DNA from: Pasteurellaceae bacterium 15-036681
GTDB lineage: Bacteria > Pseudomonadota > Gammaproteobacteria > Enterobacterales > Pasteurellaceae
DNA length: 64,000 bases
NCBI GenBank assembly: GCA_002002485.1
Contig: MQVI01000005.1
Span: forward strand, 23,201-87,200
Direction of reading: 5' to 3'
This document shows, piece by piece, positions 47,617 to 58,001 of the stretch. Each line of letters opens with the position of its first letter. Positions within the stretch are counted from its first letter, which is position 1. Both the position numbers and the translations under genes were made by a program. The notes under the pieces are model-generated. The model ran no database searches and was not told the DNA's origin. It saw nothing but the letters and a program-made list of their open reading frames with translations.

Positions 47617-48981
47617 ATGACACAGTTAAGCGTTGTAATTCTTGCTGCAGGTAAAGGTACTCGTATGTATTCTGATTTACCAAAAGTATTACACCCAATT
47701 GCAGGCAAGCCAATGGTAAAACATGTGATTGATACGGCTAAACAACTTTCAGCAAAACAAATTCATTTAATTTACGGTCACGGTGGCGATTTATTACAAC
47801 AACGTTTAAATGCAGAGCCAGTAAACTGGGTGTTACAAGCAGAGCAATTAGGTACTGGTCATGCCATGCAACAAGCAGCACCTTTCTTTGCAGATGATGA
47901 AAATATCTTAATGCTTTACGGTGATGCACCTTTAATTACTCAAGCTACATTAGAGAAATTAATTGCTGCTAAACCTGAAAATGGAATCGGTTTATTGACA
48001 GTGGTATTAGATAATCCAACAGGCTACGGCCGTATTATTCGTGAGAATGGCTCAGTAGTCGGTATCGTAGAACAAAAAGATGCAAATCCTGAGCAGTTAA
48101 AAATTCAAGAAGTAAATACTGGTGTGATGGTTGCAAGCGGTGCGAGCTTCAAAAAATGGCTAGGTCAATTAGACAATAACAATGCACAAGGTGAATACTA
48201 TATTACCGATGTTATCGCAATGGCAAATCGTGATGGTTTCCGTGTGGAAGCAGTTCAAGCAAGCGATTTGATGGAAGTTGAAGGCGCAAACAATCGTCTA
48301 CAATTAGCTGCTTTAGAGCGTTACTACCAAAAAACACAGGCGGAAAAATTATTACTTGCAGGTGTAACGATTATCGATCCAACGCGTTTTGATGTGCGTG
48401 GTACTGTTGAACACGGTAAAGATGTTCAAATCGATGTGAATGTTATCCTTGAAGGTAATGTGAAATTAGGCGACCGTGTGAAAATCGGGGCTGGTTCAGT
48501 ACTTAAAAATTGCGAAATTGGTGATGATGTGGAGATCAAACCTTACTCAGTGATTGAGGATTCAGTGGTAGGTAAAGATGCGAAGATCGGCCCATTCTCT
48601 CGCTTACGTCCAGGAGCAAACCTTGCGGATGAAACTCACGTAGGTAACTTCGTTGAAATTAAAGCTGCGGTAGTAGGTAAAGGCTCTAAAGTAAACCACT
48701 TAACTTATATCGGTGATGCGGAGATTGGTAGCAACTGTAATATCGGTGCGGGTACTATCACTTGTAACTATGATGGTGCAAATAAATTCAAAACTATCAT
48801 CGGTAATGATGTATTTGTTGGTTCAGATAGTCAATTGGTGGCACCAGTAACAATCGCGAGTGGCGCAACAATTGGCGCGGGCGCAACGGTAACTAAAGAT
48901 GTGGCGGAAAATGAGTTAGTAATTTCTCGTGTTCCACAGCGTCATATCCAAGGTTGGCAACGTCCAACGAAGAAGAAATAG
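47617..48981 (+). CDS. glmU: Bifunctional GlmU (UDP-GlcNAc synthesis)
   Basis: 454 residues. The N-terminal uridyltransferase (AAGKGTRM at ~9-17) and C-terminal acetyltransferase with a left-handed beta helix of hexapeptide repeats (~250-440) make UDP-GlcNAc from GlcN-1-P. SD AAAGGA precedes the ATG. It is alone, with terminators on either side. Confidence 0.97.
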   Translation: MTQLSVVILAAGKGTRMYSDLPKVLHPIAGKPMVKHVIDTAKQLSAKQIHLIYGHGGDLLQQRLNAEPVNWVLQAEQLGTGHAMQQAAPFFADDENILMLYGDAPLITQATLEKLIAAKPENGIGLLTVVLDNPTGYGRIIRENGSVVGIVEQKDANPEQLKIQEVNTGVMVASGASFKKWLGQLDNNNAQGEYYITDVIAMANRDGFRVEAVQASDLMEVEGANNRLQLAALERYYQKTQAEKLLLAGVTIIDPTRFDVRGTVEHGKDVQIDVNVILEGNVKLGDRVKIGAGSVLKNCEIGDDVEIKPYSVIEDSVVGKDAKIGPFSRLRPGANLADETHVGNFVEIKAAVVGKGSKVNHLTYIGDAEIGSNCNIGAGTITCNYDGANKFKTIIGNDVFVGSDSQLVAPVTIASGATIGAGATVTKDVAENELVISRVPQRHIQGWQRPTKKK

Positions 48982-49088
48982 TTTAAGACTATTCCCACAA
49001 AAATATCGGATTATTCCAACTTAAATTACAAAGATTGGAATGATTTGATTAAAAAGAGTTCGTTTGGGGAGTTTGTTTGAAAAAATAC

Positions 49089-49116
49089 TTGCAATCTTTT
49101 TCATATTCTCTATAAT
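49089..49116 (+). promoter_or_regulatory. Promoter of tRNA-fMet
   Basis: TTGCAA (49089-49094), 16 bp, consensus TATAAT (49111-49116), about 14 bp before the mature tRNA. It is followed by a GC-rich segment (ACGCCAC), as in stringently controlled promoters. Confidence 0.7.
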
Positions 49117-49129
49117 ACGCCACATCAGA

Positions 49130-49206
49130 CGCGGGGTGGAGCAGCTTGGTAGCTCGTCGGGCTCATAACCCGAAGGCCGTCGGTTCAAATCCGGCCCCCG
49201 CAACCA
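49130..49206 (+). tRNA. metY: Initiator tRNA-fMet (CAT)
   Basis: 77 nt with encoded CCA. The 5' base C is unpaired with A72, the three G-C pairs in the anticodon stem (TCGGG-CTCATAA-CCCGA) and anticodon CAT identify the initiator. It lies before rimP-nusA-infB, the place of metY in E. coli. Confidence 0.98.
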
Positions 49207-49215
49207 GTTTTAAGG

Positions 49216-49246
49216 CTCATTGTTCAAATGGACAATGAGTTTTGTT
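49216..49246 (+). terminator. Terminator of tRNA-fMet
   Basis: CTCATTGT (49216-49223) pairs with ACAATGAG (49232-49239), followed by TTTTGTT. Confidence 0.8.
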
Positions 49247-49306
49247 CTATATAGGTTTTTGAAATTATTTTAATTTTGAAAAAATTTATATAAAACAAAC
49301 CGCTTG

Positions 49307-49338
49307 AAGCCCCACAACTGCTGTTTGGGGCTTTTTTG
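49307..49338 (+). terminator. Second terminator before rimP
   Basis: AAGCCCCA (49307-49314) with TGGGGCTT (49326-49333), then T-rich. Together with the preceding one it separates the tRNA from rimP, so the nusA operon probably needs its own promoter or read-through. A USS-like AACCGCTTG lies at 49299-49306. Confidence 0.8.
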
Positions 49339-49354
49339 TGGGTTCAATATTCTT

Positions 49355-49380
49355 GTAGGGGCGTACTGCGTACGCTCGCC
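49355..49380 (+). repeat. Single GTAGGGGCGTAC unit before rimP
   Basis: GTAGGGGCGTACTGCGTACG then CTCGCC: one arm of the repeat family, without its inverted partner. Confidence 0.75.
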
Positions 49381-49460
49381 AAAATATTGAAATAGTCAGC
49401 TTTGTTGTTTTAAAGGGGCTTTTTAGCTCTTTTTTTATATCTGTCGAATGGAGGTTTTCT

Positions 49461-49922
49461 TTGGCAACTTTAGAACAGAAATTACAGGACCTTGTTGCAG
49501 ACTCTATTGATGCAATGGGTTTTGAATTAGTTGGTATCGAATGCCAACGTGCAGGACGTTTTTTAACAGTACGTCTTTATATTGATAAAGATGGTGGCGT
49601 AACTATTGATGATTGTAGTGATGTGAGCCGTCAAGTGAGTGCAATTTTCGATGTTGAAGATCCAATTACCGATAAATATAACTTAGAGGTATCTTCACCA
49701 GGGTTAGATCGTCCATTATTTACCCTTGCACACTATGAGCGTTTTATCGGACGTGAAGTTGTGATTCATTTACGTATTCCGATGTTAGACCGTCGTAAAT
49801 GGCAAGGCGAGTTAGTGAGCGTTGAAGGCGACTTAATCACTTTAAAAGTAGAAGGCAATCCACAAAGTTTTGCATTCGGCAATATTCAAAAAGCAAATTT
49901 AATCCCCGTATTTAATTTCTAA
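49461..49922 (+). CDS. rimP: Ribosome maturation factor RimP
   Basis: A 153-residue 30S assembly factor. The start is TTG at 49461, 6 nt after GGAGG (49450-49454), giving [23 protein letters not shown], the family N-terminus. No in-frame ATG fits. [10 protein letters not shown] and the C-terminal SH3-like barrel are conserved. First of rimP-nusA-infB-rbfA-truB. Confidence 0.95.
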   Translation: MATLEQKLQDLVADSIDAMGFELVGIECQRAGRFLTVRLYIDKDGGVTIDDCSDVSRQVSAIFDVEDPITDKYNLEVSSPGLDRPLFTLAHYERFIGREVVIHLRIPMLDRRKWQGELVSVEGDLITLKVEGNPQSFAFGNIQKANLIPVFNF

Positions 49923-49937
49923 GGAAATCAGATTCAA

Positions 49938-51452
49938 ATGAGTAAAGAGATTTTATTAGCCGCTGAAGCGGTATCAAATGAGAAGTTATTACCAAAAGAC
50001 GCAATTTTTGAAGCGTTAGAAACTGCGCTTGCAATTTCAACTAAAAAGAAAGCTGCGGCAGAACGTGAAGATCGCAAAACAGGCAACGGTATTGATATTG
50101 ATGTACGTGTTGTTATCGATCGTAAAACAGGTGAATTTACAACTTTCCGTCGTTGGTTAGTGGTAGAACATGTGCATCACCATACGAAAGAAATTACCTT
50201 GGAAGCTGCACAATTTGAAGATCCAAGTATTCAATTGGGCGATTTTATCGAAGATGAAATTGAATCAATTGCATTTGACCGTATCACAATGCAAACAGCT
50301 CGCCAAGTAATTAGCACAAAAATTCGTGAAGCAGAACGCAATAAAGTTGTAGAGCAATTCCGCTCACAATTAGGTTCAATCATCACAGCAACAGTGAAAA
50401 AAGTGAGCCGTGATCAGATCATCTTAGATCTTGGTAACCAAGCTGAAGCAGTAATCGTACGTGAAGATATGTTACCTCGTGAAAACTTCCGTCCAGGTGA
50501 CCGAGTACGTGGTGTGTTATATGACATCAAACCTGAGTCAAAAGGTCCACAACTGTTTGTAACACGTGCTAAACCAATTATGATTCAAGAGTTATTTAAA
50601 CTTGAAGTGCCTGAAATCGGTGAAGAAGTGATTGAAATCAAAGGTGCATCACGTGATCCAGGCTCACGTGCAAAAATCGCAGTGAAGAGTCACGATAAAC
50701 GTATTGACCCTGTAGGTGCTTGCGTAGGTATGCGTGGTGCGCGTGTTCAAGCAATCACTAGCGAATTAGGTGGCGAACGTGTTGATATCGTTCTTTGGGA
50801 CGATAACCCAGCTCAATTCGTAATTAACGCAATGGCACCGGCGGATGTGAGTTCAATCGTAGTTGATGACGATAACCACTCAATGGATATTGCCGTTGAA
50901 CCAACAGCATTAGCACAAGCAATTGGTCGTAATGGTCAAAACGTGCGTTTAGCAACTCAATTAACAGGCTGGACATTAAATGTGATGACAGTGGCTGAAT
51001 TAGAGAAAAAAGAGCAAGAAGCTGATGGTAAAGTAATTACTTTATTAACACAAGCGCTTGAAATTGATGAAGAATTTGCACAGGTACTTATTGAAGAAGG
51101 CTTCACATCATTAGAAGCAGTAGCTTATGTACCGGTTGATGCATTAACTGCAATTGACGGTTTAGAAGATGAAGATCTTGTAGAAGAGTTACAAGCACGT
51201 GCAAAAAATGCGTTAACAAAACAAGCATTAGCAGAAGAAGAAGCATTAGCGGCTGCAAAAATTGAAGATAAATTATTAAATCTTGAAGGTATGGAACGCC
51301 ATATTGCATTTAAATTAGCTGAAAAACAGATTACGACTCTTGAAGAATTAGCAGAGCAAGGCGTAGATGATTTAGCGGATATTGAAGAATTATCATCTGA
51401 AAAAGCAGGTGAATTAATTATGTCTGCACGTCAAATCTGTTGGTTTAGCTAA
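49938..51452 (+). CDS. nusA: Transcription factor NusA
   Basis: 504 residues. N-terminal RNAP-binding domain (~1-130), S1 (~135-200), KH1 ([14 protein letters not shown]) and KH2 ([14 protein letters not shown]), then two C-terminal acidic repeats (~360-500). It controls pausing, termination and antitermination. SD AAGGAAA precedes it. Confidence 0.97.
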   Translation: MSKEILLAAEAVSNEKLLPKDAIFEALETALAISTKKKAAAEREDRKTGNGIDIDVRVVIDRKTGEFTTFRRWLVVEHVHHHTKEITLEAAQFEDPSIQLGDFIEDEIESIAFDRITMQTARQVISTKIREAERNKVVEQFRSQLGSIITATVKKVSRDQIILDLGNQAEAVIVREDMLPRENFRPGDRVRGVLYDIKPESKGPQLFVTRAKPIMIQELFKLEVPEIGEEVIEIKGASRDPGSRAKIAVKSHDKRIDPVGACVGMRGARVQAITSELGGERVDIVLWDDNPAQFVINAMAPADVSSIVVDDDNHSMDIAVEPTALAQAIGRNGQNVRLATQLTGWTLNVMTVAELEKKEQEADGKVITLLTQALEIDEEFAQVLIEEGFTSLEAVAYVPVDALTAIDGLEDEDLVEELQARAKNALTKQALAEEEALAAAKIEDKLLNLEGMERHIAFKLAEKQITTLEELAEQGVDDLADIEELSSEKAGELIMSARQICWFS

Positions 51453-51468
51453 GGAAGAGGATTAAAAA

Positions 51469-54006
51469 ATGTCAGAAGAGAAAAAAACACTTTCTTTAGG
51501 TGGTGCGCGTAAAACGCAAAAAGTGAGTGCAACGACAACAACAGGCAAAGTAAAAGCTGTTGAAGTAAAAGAGAAAAAAGCAAAAATTGATGCGAATGCA
51601 TTAAAGGCACAGGCAGAAGCAAAAGCGGCAAAAGAAGCTAAGGCGAAAGCTGAAAAAGCGGCTGCTGAAAAGGCCGCAAAAGAGAAAGCTGCGGCAGAAG
51701 CTAAAGCTGCTGAAGAAGCAAAAAAAGCGGAAGAAGCAAAAAAATCAATGCCACAACCGCCAGTAATGCCTAATAAATCAGCTCAACCAAAAGCAGAAAA
51801 ACCAGCTACGTCTGCGCCAAAAACAGAAAAAGTTGTTGATGCAGAAAAAGAAGCTAAACGTAAAGAAGAAGCAGAATTGCGTCGTAAGCAAGAAGAATTA
51901 GCCGCACAAAAAGCAGAAATGGAAGCGAAACGCGCAGCAGAAAATGCACGCCGCTTAGCTGAAATTGCACGTGAAGAAGCTGGTGAAACAACTCATGAAG
52001 AATTTGAAGATACTCGTTTCACTTCAACTTATGCACGTGAAGCAGATCGTGATAATGATCGTCGTAGCGAAGGTAACCGTGGACGTGGTAAACCAGCAGT
52101 AGCGAAAGCGAAAAAAGGTGGACGCGAAGATGATAAGAATGAACGTAGTGCTGATCGTCGTAACCAAAAAGATTTAAAAGGCAAAGGTAAGAATGGCAAG
52201 AAAGGCGGTAGTGCTTTACAACAAGCCTTTACTAAACCAGTTCAAGCAGTGAAAACTGACGTAGTGATTGGTGAAACTATCACAGTTGCAGAATTAGCTA
52301 ATAAAATGGCAATCAAAGCAACTGAAATCATCAAAACGATGATGAAGATGGGCGAAATGGTAACGATTAACCAAGTTATCGACCAAGAAACAGCACAATT
52401 AGTCGCAGAAGAGTTAGGTCACAAAGTTATCTTACGTAAAGAGAACGAATTAGAAGAATCTGTATTAGGCGATCGTGATACAGATGCAGAGAAAGTAACT
52501 CGTGCGCCAGTTGTAACTATCATGGGTCACGTTGACCACGGTAAAACGTCACTTCTTGACTATATCCGCAAAGCAAAAGTTGCTGCAGGTGAGGCGGGTG
52601 GTATTACTCAGCATATCGGTGCTTACCACGTTGAAACTGATGACGGTAAGATGATTACCTTCTTAGATACTCCGGGACACGCAGCGTTTACCTCTATGCG
52701 TGCTCGTGGTGCGAAAGCAACAGATATTGTTGTACTTGTTGTTGCAGCAGACGATGGTGTGATGCCACAAACTATCGAGGCGATTCAACATGCTCGCGCA
52801 GCAAACGCACCAATCGTTGTTGCAGTGAACAAAATCGATAAACCAGAAGCAAACCCAGATCGTGTAGAGCAAGAGCTTCTGCAATATGAAGTGGTTTCTG
52901 AGAAATTCGGTGGTGATGTGTTATTCGTACCAGTTTCTGCGAAGAAAGGTATGGGTATCGATGACTTATTAGAAGCGATTGTTCTTCAATCTGATGTACT
53001 TGAATTAACGGCAGTCAAAGATGGTATGGCAAGCGGTGTGGTAATCGAATCTTACTTAGATAAAGGCCGTGGTCCAGTTGCAACAATCCTTGTTCAATCA
53101 GGTACTTTAAACAAAGGCGATATCGTGCTTTGTGGCTTCGAGTACGGTCGTGTACGTGCGATGCGTGATGAAAATGGTAAAGAGATTGAGTCAGCAGGTC
53201 CATCAATCCCTGTTGAGGTATTAGGCCTTTCTGGTGTACCTTCAGCGGGTGATGAAGCGACAGTTGTTCGTGATGAGAAAAAAGCTCGTGAAGTTGCATT
53301 ATATCGTCAAGGTAAATTCCGTGATGTGAAACTTGCACGCCAACAAAAAGCGAAACTTGAAAATATGTTTAGCAATATGGCGGAAGGCGATGTTGCAGAA
53401 CTTAACGTTATCGTTAAAGCTGACGTACAAGGTTCTGTAGAGGCTATTGTTCAATCATTACAAGAACTTTCAACTGATGAAGTTAAAGTTAAAGTGGTTG
53501 GTTCTGGTGTAGGTGGTATCACAGAAACTGATGCAACCTTAGCTGCAGCCTCTAACGCAATCGTGCTAGGCTTTAACGTCCGTGCAGATGCAACTGCTCG
53601 TCGAGTTATTGAAACTGAAAATATCGATTTACGTTATTACTCAATCATTTATGAATTATTAAATGAAATCAAAGCTGCGATGAGTGGTATGTTACAACCT
53701 GAGTTCAAACAAGAGATCATTGGTTTAGCTCAAGTGCGTGATGTATTCCGTCACCCTAAATTTGGTGCAATCGCAGGTTGTATGGTAACGGAAGGTGTTG
53801 TTAAACGTAACAACCCAATCCGCGTATTACGTGATAACGTGGTAATCTTTGAAGGTGAATTAGAATCTCTACGCCGTTTCAAAGATGACGTATCTGAAGT
53901 ACGTAACGGTATGGAATGTGGTATCGGTGTTAAGAACTACAACGACGTTAAAGTTGGCGACCAAATCGAAGTATTTGAAATCGTTGAGATTAAACGCTCG
54001 ATTTAA
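51469..54006 (+). CDS. infB: Translation initiation factor IF-2
   Basis: 845 residues. A long N-terminal Lys/Glu/Ala-rich coil (~40-170) leads to the IF2_N region and the GTPase domain, with GHVDHGKT (G1), DTPGH (G3) and NKID (G4), then domains II-IV, which bind fMet-tRNA. The start follows AGGAAGAGG. Internal starts giving IF2-beta/gamma forms are possible but not identified. Confidence 0.97.
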   Translation: MSEEKKTLSLGGARKTQKVSATTTTGKVKAVEVKEKKAKIDANALKAQAEAKAAKEAKAKAEKAAAEKAAKEKAAAEAKAAEEAKKAEEAKKSMPQPPVMPNKSAQPKAEKPATSAPKTEKVVDAEKEAKRKEEAELRRKQEELAAQKAEMEAKRAAENARRLAEIAREEAGETTHEEFEDTRFTSTYAREADRDNDRRSEGNRGRGKPAVAKAKKGGREDDKNERSADRRNQKDLKGKGKNGKKGGSALQQAFTKPVQAVKTDVVIGETITVAELANKMAIKATEIIKTMMKMGEMVTINQVIDQETAQLVAEELGHKVILRKENELEESVLGDRDTDAEKVTRAPVVTIMGHVDHGKTSLLDYIRKAKVAAGEAGGITQHIGAYHVETDDGKMITFLDTPGHAAFTSMRARGAKATDIVVLVVAADDGVMPQTIEAIQHARAANAPIVVAVNKIDKPEANPDRVEQELLQYEVVSEKFGGDVLFVPVSAKKGMGIDDLLEAIVLQSDVLELTAVKDGMASGVVIESYLDKGRGPVATILVQSGTLNKGDIVLCGFEYGRVRAMRDENGKEIESAGPSIPVEVLGLSGVPSAGDEATVVRDEKKAREVALYRQGKFRDVKLARQQKAKLENMFSNMAEGDVAELNVIVKADVQGSVEAIVQSLQELSTDEVKVKVVGSGVGGITETDATLAAASNAIVLGFNVRADATARRVIETENIDLRYYSIIYELLNEIKAAMSGMLQPEFKQEIIGLAQVRDVFRHPKFGAIAGCMVTEGVVKRNNPIRVLRDNVVIFEGELESLRRFKDDVSEVRNGMECGIGVKNYNDVKVGDQIEVFEIVEIKRSI

Positions 54007-54017
54007 TAAATCTAATT

Positions 54018-54083
54018 GCTGGCGCGAGCGTCTCGCTCGTGCCCCTATCTTGAGTTTGGCACGAGCGAGACGCTCGCGCCAGC
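54018..54083. repeat. Perfect 26-bp inverted repeat between infB and rbfA
   Basis: Arms at 54018-54043 and 54058-54083 are exact inverted copies with a 14-bp loop. Each arm is also a hairpin (GCGAGCG-TCT-CGCTCGT-like). TTTTGTG follows, so it could also reduce transcription into rbfA. Confidence 0.88.
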
Positions 54084-54109
54084 TTTTGTGTTTTTAGGGA
54101 ATAGAAAAT

Positions 54110-54493
54110 ATGTCCAGAGAATTTAAACGTAGCGATCGTGTAGCACAAGAGCTACAAAAAGAGATCGCCATTATTTTACAACGTGAGGTTAAAGATCCAC
54201 GTATCGGTATGGTAACAGTTTCTGATGTAGAACTAAGTCGTGATTTAGCTTATGCAAAAATCTTTGTCACTTTCTTATTTGATAGTGATGAGAGTGCAGT
54301 AGAGCGTGGTTTAGAGGGCTTAAATAAAGCATCTGGTTATATCCGTACTTTAGTGGGTAAAGCAATGCGCTTACGTATCGTGCCAGAACTCAAATTCTTC
54401 TATGACCAATCTCTAGTTGAAGGTATGCGTATGTCTAACCTTGTGACTAACGTAATTCGTCAAGATGAAGCAAAACACGTTGAGGAAGAGTAA
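54110..54493 (+). CDS. rbfA: Ribosome-binding factor A
   Basis: A 127-residue KH-like cold-shock factor for 16S 5'-end maturation. It begins [28 protein letters not shown]-like [13 protein letters not shown] is conserved. It precedes truB by 2 bp. Confidence 0.96.
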   Translation: MSREFKRSDRVAQELQKEIAIILQREVKDPRIGMVTVSDVELSRDLAYAKIFVTFLFDSDESAVERGLEGLNKASGYIRTLVGKAMRLRIVPELKFFYDQSLVEGMRMSNLVTNVIRQDEAKHVEEE

Positions 54494-54495
54494 TC

Positions 54496-55431
54496 GTGGG
54501 TAGAAGACCTCGTAAAAAAGGGCGTGATATTCATGGTGTCTTTTTGCTAGATAAATCACAGGGGCTAAGCTCAAATGATATTATGCAGAAAGTAAAACGC
54601 CTGTTTAATGCCAATAAAGCAGGGCATACAGGTGCGCTAGATCCCTTGGCAACAGGAATGTTGCCAATTTGTTTAGGGGAAGCGACAAAGTTTTCTCAAT
54701 TTTTACTTGATTCCGATAAGCGCTATCGTGTCATTGCAAAATTGGGTGAGCGTACAGACACTTCAGACGCTGATGGACAAGTAGTTCAAACTCGCAATGT
54801 AACTGTCACTGAACAAGAAATTTTACCTGCTTTAGATGCTTTTCGTGGCGATATTCTGCAAGTTCCTACGATGTTTTCAGCATTAAAACATCAAGGTAAA
54901 CCTCTGTATGAATATGCACGAGCTGGTATTACCGTTGAGCGTGAAGCTCGTCCAATTACTATTTTTGAGCTGAATTTTATTGAGTATCAAGCACCCTATT
55001 TAACTTTAGAAGTGCATTGTTCAAAAGGGACCTATATTCGTACATTAGTGGATGATTTAGGCGAGGCGTTAGGTTGTGGTGCACACGTAACAATGTTACG
55101 TCGTTTAGCTGTGGCTGATTACCCATTTGAAAAAATGATGACCTTTGATGAATTGCAAACTTTAGCGGAAAACCAACCGCTTGCAGAGTTAGATGCTCAT
55201 CTATTACCAATGGATAGCGCAGTTTCTCGTCTACCAAAATTAATTTTGACTGAAGAGCAAACTAAATCGGTTGGTTTTGGTCAAAGGGTCAAGTTTGCTA
55301 ATGAGCAACAAATTTATGGACAAATTCGCCTATTTTCAGAACTTGGACTGTTTTTAGGTGTGGCTGAAATTAATCAAGATAACGTAATTCGTCCGAGTAG
55401 AATGGTGAATTACCACGAGACAACTGAATGA
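54496..55431 (+). CDS. truB: tRNA pseudouridine 55 synthase
   Basis: Makes psi-55 in the T loop of tRNAs. 311 residues, catalytic Asp in [15 protein letters not shown]-terminal PUA-like domain. Starts at GTG 54496 with GAGGAAGAG upstream. It overlaps mltB by 4 bp (ATGA). Confidence 0.96.
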   Translation: MGRRPRKKGRDIHGVFLLDKSQGLSSNDIMQKVKRLFNANKAGHTGALDPLATGMLPICLGEATKFSQFLLDSDKRYRVIAKLGERTDTSDADGQVVQTRNVTVTEQEILPALDAFRGDILQVPTMFSALKHQGKPLYEYARAGITVEREARPITIFELNFIEYQAPYLTLEVHCSKGTYIRTLVDDLGEALGCGAHVTMLRRLAVADYPFEKMMTFDELQTLAENQPLAELDAHLLPMDSAVSRLPKLILTEEQTKSVGFGQRVKFANEQQIYGQIRLFSELGLFLGVAEINQDNVIRPSRMVNYHETTE

Positions 55432-56513
55432 GAAAGAAATTTTTTGTGATACCTTTATCTGTTGCCTGTTTAATTATTGCAGGCTGTTCAAGTGATCAAA
55501 GTTATCAAGCAACTGCATTAGACGCAAAGTATAGCAAGCCACGTACGGCTAATAATTTTGACGATTATGTAAATTTCCTAAAGCAAAAAGCAGCAGGACA
55601 AGGCGTATCTAACAAAGTATTAAATTCACAATTTAATATCAATTATGTGACTCGTGCTGTGGAGCTTGACCAAGAGCAAGCTGCGCGCCGTCGCGATCCC
55701 AATACGCCACTGCCGCCACCAAACCCAAATGGTGTAACCAACTATCTGAACAAAGTACTGACTCAAGCAAAAGTGAATGCAGTCGCAGATCGTTGGTGGC
55801 AATATCAACCGCAATTAACACACGCGAGTGAAAAATATGGTGTACAGAAAGAGTACATTATGTCGTTATGGGGCATGGAAAGTAGCTTTGGGCGTTATCA
55901 AGGAAATTTTGATGTTCTATCAGTGCTAGCGACTTTAGCCTTTGACGGTCGCCGTGAAAAACTTTTTACTCAAGAATTTGTTAATGCATTAAAAATGTTG
56001 CAAGACGGCACATTAGCTCGCCCAGAAATGAAAGGTTCGTGGGCTGGTGCAATGGGGCAAACCCAATTTATGCCAACTTCATATTTAAAATATGCAGCAG
56101 ATGGCGATAAAGATGGCAAAAAAGATATTTGGAAAAACCAATATGATGCTTTTGCCTCTATCGCAAATTATCTTTCTACCGTTGGTTGGGATAAAAACTT
56201 GCCATGGGGTGTAGAAGTGAAGCTTTCTGCGCCGATTGATATGTCATTTGCGGGCATTGAGGCGAATAAAGCGAAAACACTCGCAGAATGGCAAGCATGG
56301 GGTATTTATCTGGCTTATCCAAATGCACAAGAAGTTGAGAAGCTAAATAAATTAAACCAAACTAAGCTATGGTTAGTTCGCCCAGATCAAGAAATGGGTA
56401 GAGCATTCTTAGTATCGAATAACTACCGCACGATTATGGATTGGAATAAATCGAACAACTTTGCTGTAAGTATTGGTAAGTTTGCGGATCGCATTGAGCA
56501 AGCGGTTAAGTAA
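55428..56513 (+). CDS. mltB: Membrane-bound lytic murein transglycosylase B
   Basis: Cleaves peptidoglycan to 1,6-anhydroMurNAc products. 361 residues with a lipoprotein signal ending in IIAGC (lipobox Cys20) and Ser next to it (outer membrane). Catalytic Glu is in [12 protein letters not shown]. Its ATG overlaps the truB stop, so the two are translationally coupled. Confidence 0.95.
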   Translation: MRKKFFVIPLSVACLIIAGCSSDQSYQATALDAKYSKPRTANNFDDYVNFLKQKAAGQGVSNKVLNSQFNINYVTRAVELDQEQAARRRDPNTPLPPPNPNGVTNYLNKVLTQAKVNAVADRWWQYQPQLTHASEKYGVQKEYIMSLWGMESSFGRYQGNFDVLSVLATLAFDGRREKLFTQEFVNALKMLQDGTLARPEMKGSWAGAMGQTQFMPTSYLKYAADGDKDGKKDIWKNQYDAFASIANYLSTVGWDKNLPWGVEVKLSAPIDMSFAGIEANKAKTLAEWQAWGIYLAYPNAQEVEKLNKLNQTKLWLVRPDQEMGRAFLVSNNYRTIMDWNKSNNFAVSIGKFADRIEQAVK

Positions 56514-56607
56514 CGAACTTAAACCACCGCAAATCAATGTAAATCCATTTGCTAAATTGGGATGAAGTCATAGAATAGCGAGATTTTATTTTCGTAGCTT
56601 AAATTTT

Positions 56608-57780
56608 ATGACATCACTTAGAAAAGCCCAACGAAGACTCGCATTTTTGCGAGTCTTTGCTTTTGCACTTTCCGCTTTTATTTTTAACACCACAGAATTT
56701 ATACCTGTCGCTTTACTTTCAGATATTGCCCATAGCTTTGATATGAATGTTTCCCATACTGGCTTAATGATCACAGTCTATGCATGGGTCGTTTCATTAA
56801 TGTCTTTACCATTTATGCTATTAACCGCAAAATTAGAGCGGAGAAGTTTGCTGATCAAGCTTTTTATAGTGTTTATCGTAAGCCATATTTTATCTATCTT
56901 TGCTTGGAATTTCTGGGTCCTATTGATTTCTCGGATCGGTGTAGCGCTATCTCATGCAATTTTTTGGTCTATTACTGCATCACTAGTAATTCGAGTTGCA
57001 CCTAAAGATAAAAAACAACAAGCGATTGGTTTATTAGCACTAGGGAGTGCATTGGCTATGGTGCTTGGGTTACCACTTGGGAGAATTATTGGACAAGCGC
57101 TCGGTTGGCGAGCAACTTTTGCATTGATTGCAATTATTGCATTTATTGTCATGCTAATGGTTTGGAAACTATTACCAAATTTACCAAGTAAAAACTCAGG
57201 CTCATTAGCTAGCTTACCTCTATTACTTAAGCGCCCATTATTAATTGGCATCTATGTTTTAACTGCAGTGGTTATTTCAGGGCATTTCACGGGCTATAGT
57301 TATATTGAACCTTTTGTCACGCAAATTAGCCAAATGCCAGCTGAAATGGCAACCGCTTTATTATTGGTCTTTGGGTTATCAGGTATTATTGCGAGCTTTT
57401 TATTTGGTAAAATGCACCCAAAACACCCAAATACATTTCTTATTTGTGGCATTTTAGGCATTATTTTGGCTCAAGTTTTATTGTTGCCAATGAGTTCAAA
57501 AATTGAAGGTATGTTTTTATTAACTTTCGTTTGGGGAATTTGTATTTCATCAATCAGTATGGCAATGCAAATGAGAGTTTTACAATTAGCCTCAGATGCC
57601 ACTGACGTTGCCTCTGCAATTTATTCAGGGATTTACAATATCGGTATTGGCGGTGGCGCATTACTTGGTAATCAAGTGATGATCCATTTAGGTCTGCCTT
57701 ATATCGGATTTATTGGCGCAAGTTTTGCTGCCATTGGTTTGATTATTTTTATTAGCGTAAAATATCTCTATTCTAAATAA
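56608..57780 (+). CDS. sotB: MFS sugar efflux transporter (SotB-like)
   Basis: 390 residues, 12 membrane helices, drug:H+ antiporter DHA1 class. FNTTEFIPVALLSDIAHSF and the motif-C-like GLPLGRIIGQALGWRATF match SotB/YdeA, which exports arabinose and IPTG in E. coli. Substrate here is unknown. A weak ribosome site precedes the ATG. Confidence 0.85.
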   Translation: MTSLRKAQRRLAFLRVFAFALSAFIFNTTEFIPVALLSDIAHSFDMNVSHTGLMITVYAWVVSLMSLPFMLLTAKLERRSLLIKLFIVFIVSHILSIFAWNFWVLLISRIGVALSHAIFWSITASLVIRVAPKDKKQQAIGLLALGSALAMVLGLPLGRIIGQALGWRATFALIAIIAFIVMLMVWKLLPNLPSKNSGSLASLPLLLKRPLLIGIYVLTAVVISGHFTGYSYIEPFVTQISQMPAEMATALLLVFGLSGIIASFLFGKMHPKHPNTFLICGILGIILAQVLLLPMSSKIEGMFLLTFVWGICISSISMAMQMRVLQLASDATDVASAIYSGIYNIGIGGGALLGNQVMIHLGLPYIGFIGASFAAIGLIIFISVKYLYSK

Positions 57781-57804
57781 CATTAATTTTACATTTAAAT
57801 CAAT

Positions 57805-57857
57805 ACAAGCGGTTAGATTTGTAACATTTATTACAAATTTAACCGCTTGTTATTTTT
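57805..57857 (+). terminator. Terminator of sotB from an inverted USS pair
   Basis: Arms 57805-57824 and 57831-57850 pair at 19 of 20 positions; each outer end is a full USS. Followed by TATTTTTATATTTTT. Confidence 0.88.
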
Positions 57858-57863
57858 ATATTT

Positions 57864-57877
57864 TTGACCTATCTCAA
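57864..57877 (+). promoter_or_regulatory. Possible FNR box upstream of torYZ
   Basis: TTGACCTATCTCAA resembles FNR consensus TTGAT-N4-ATCAA with one symmetric mismatch in each half. A -10-like TTTAAT lies at 57907-57912. Positioning is not ideal (centre about -48). Confidence 0.4.
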
Positions 57878-58001
57878 TCTTTTCTACTATTCCTTTCTCA
57901 ATCTCGTTTAATACGTATTTTTGCTTATTGTTCTATTTTTTATCCATACGATAATTTTATAAAAAATTACATTCGTTTTATTTTTTATGGAGTGTGGGGA
58001 A

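Noticed and set aside
49021..49203. 60-codon minus-strand open frame covering the tRNA
   Set aside because: Its N-terminal part is the reverse complement of tRNA-fMet, a common false call.
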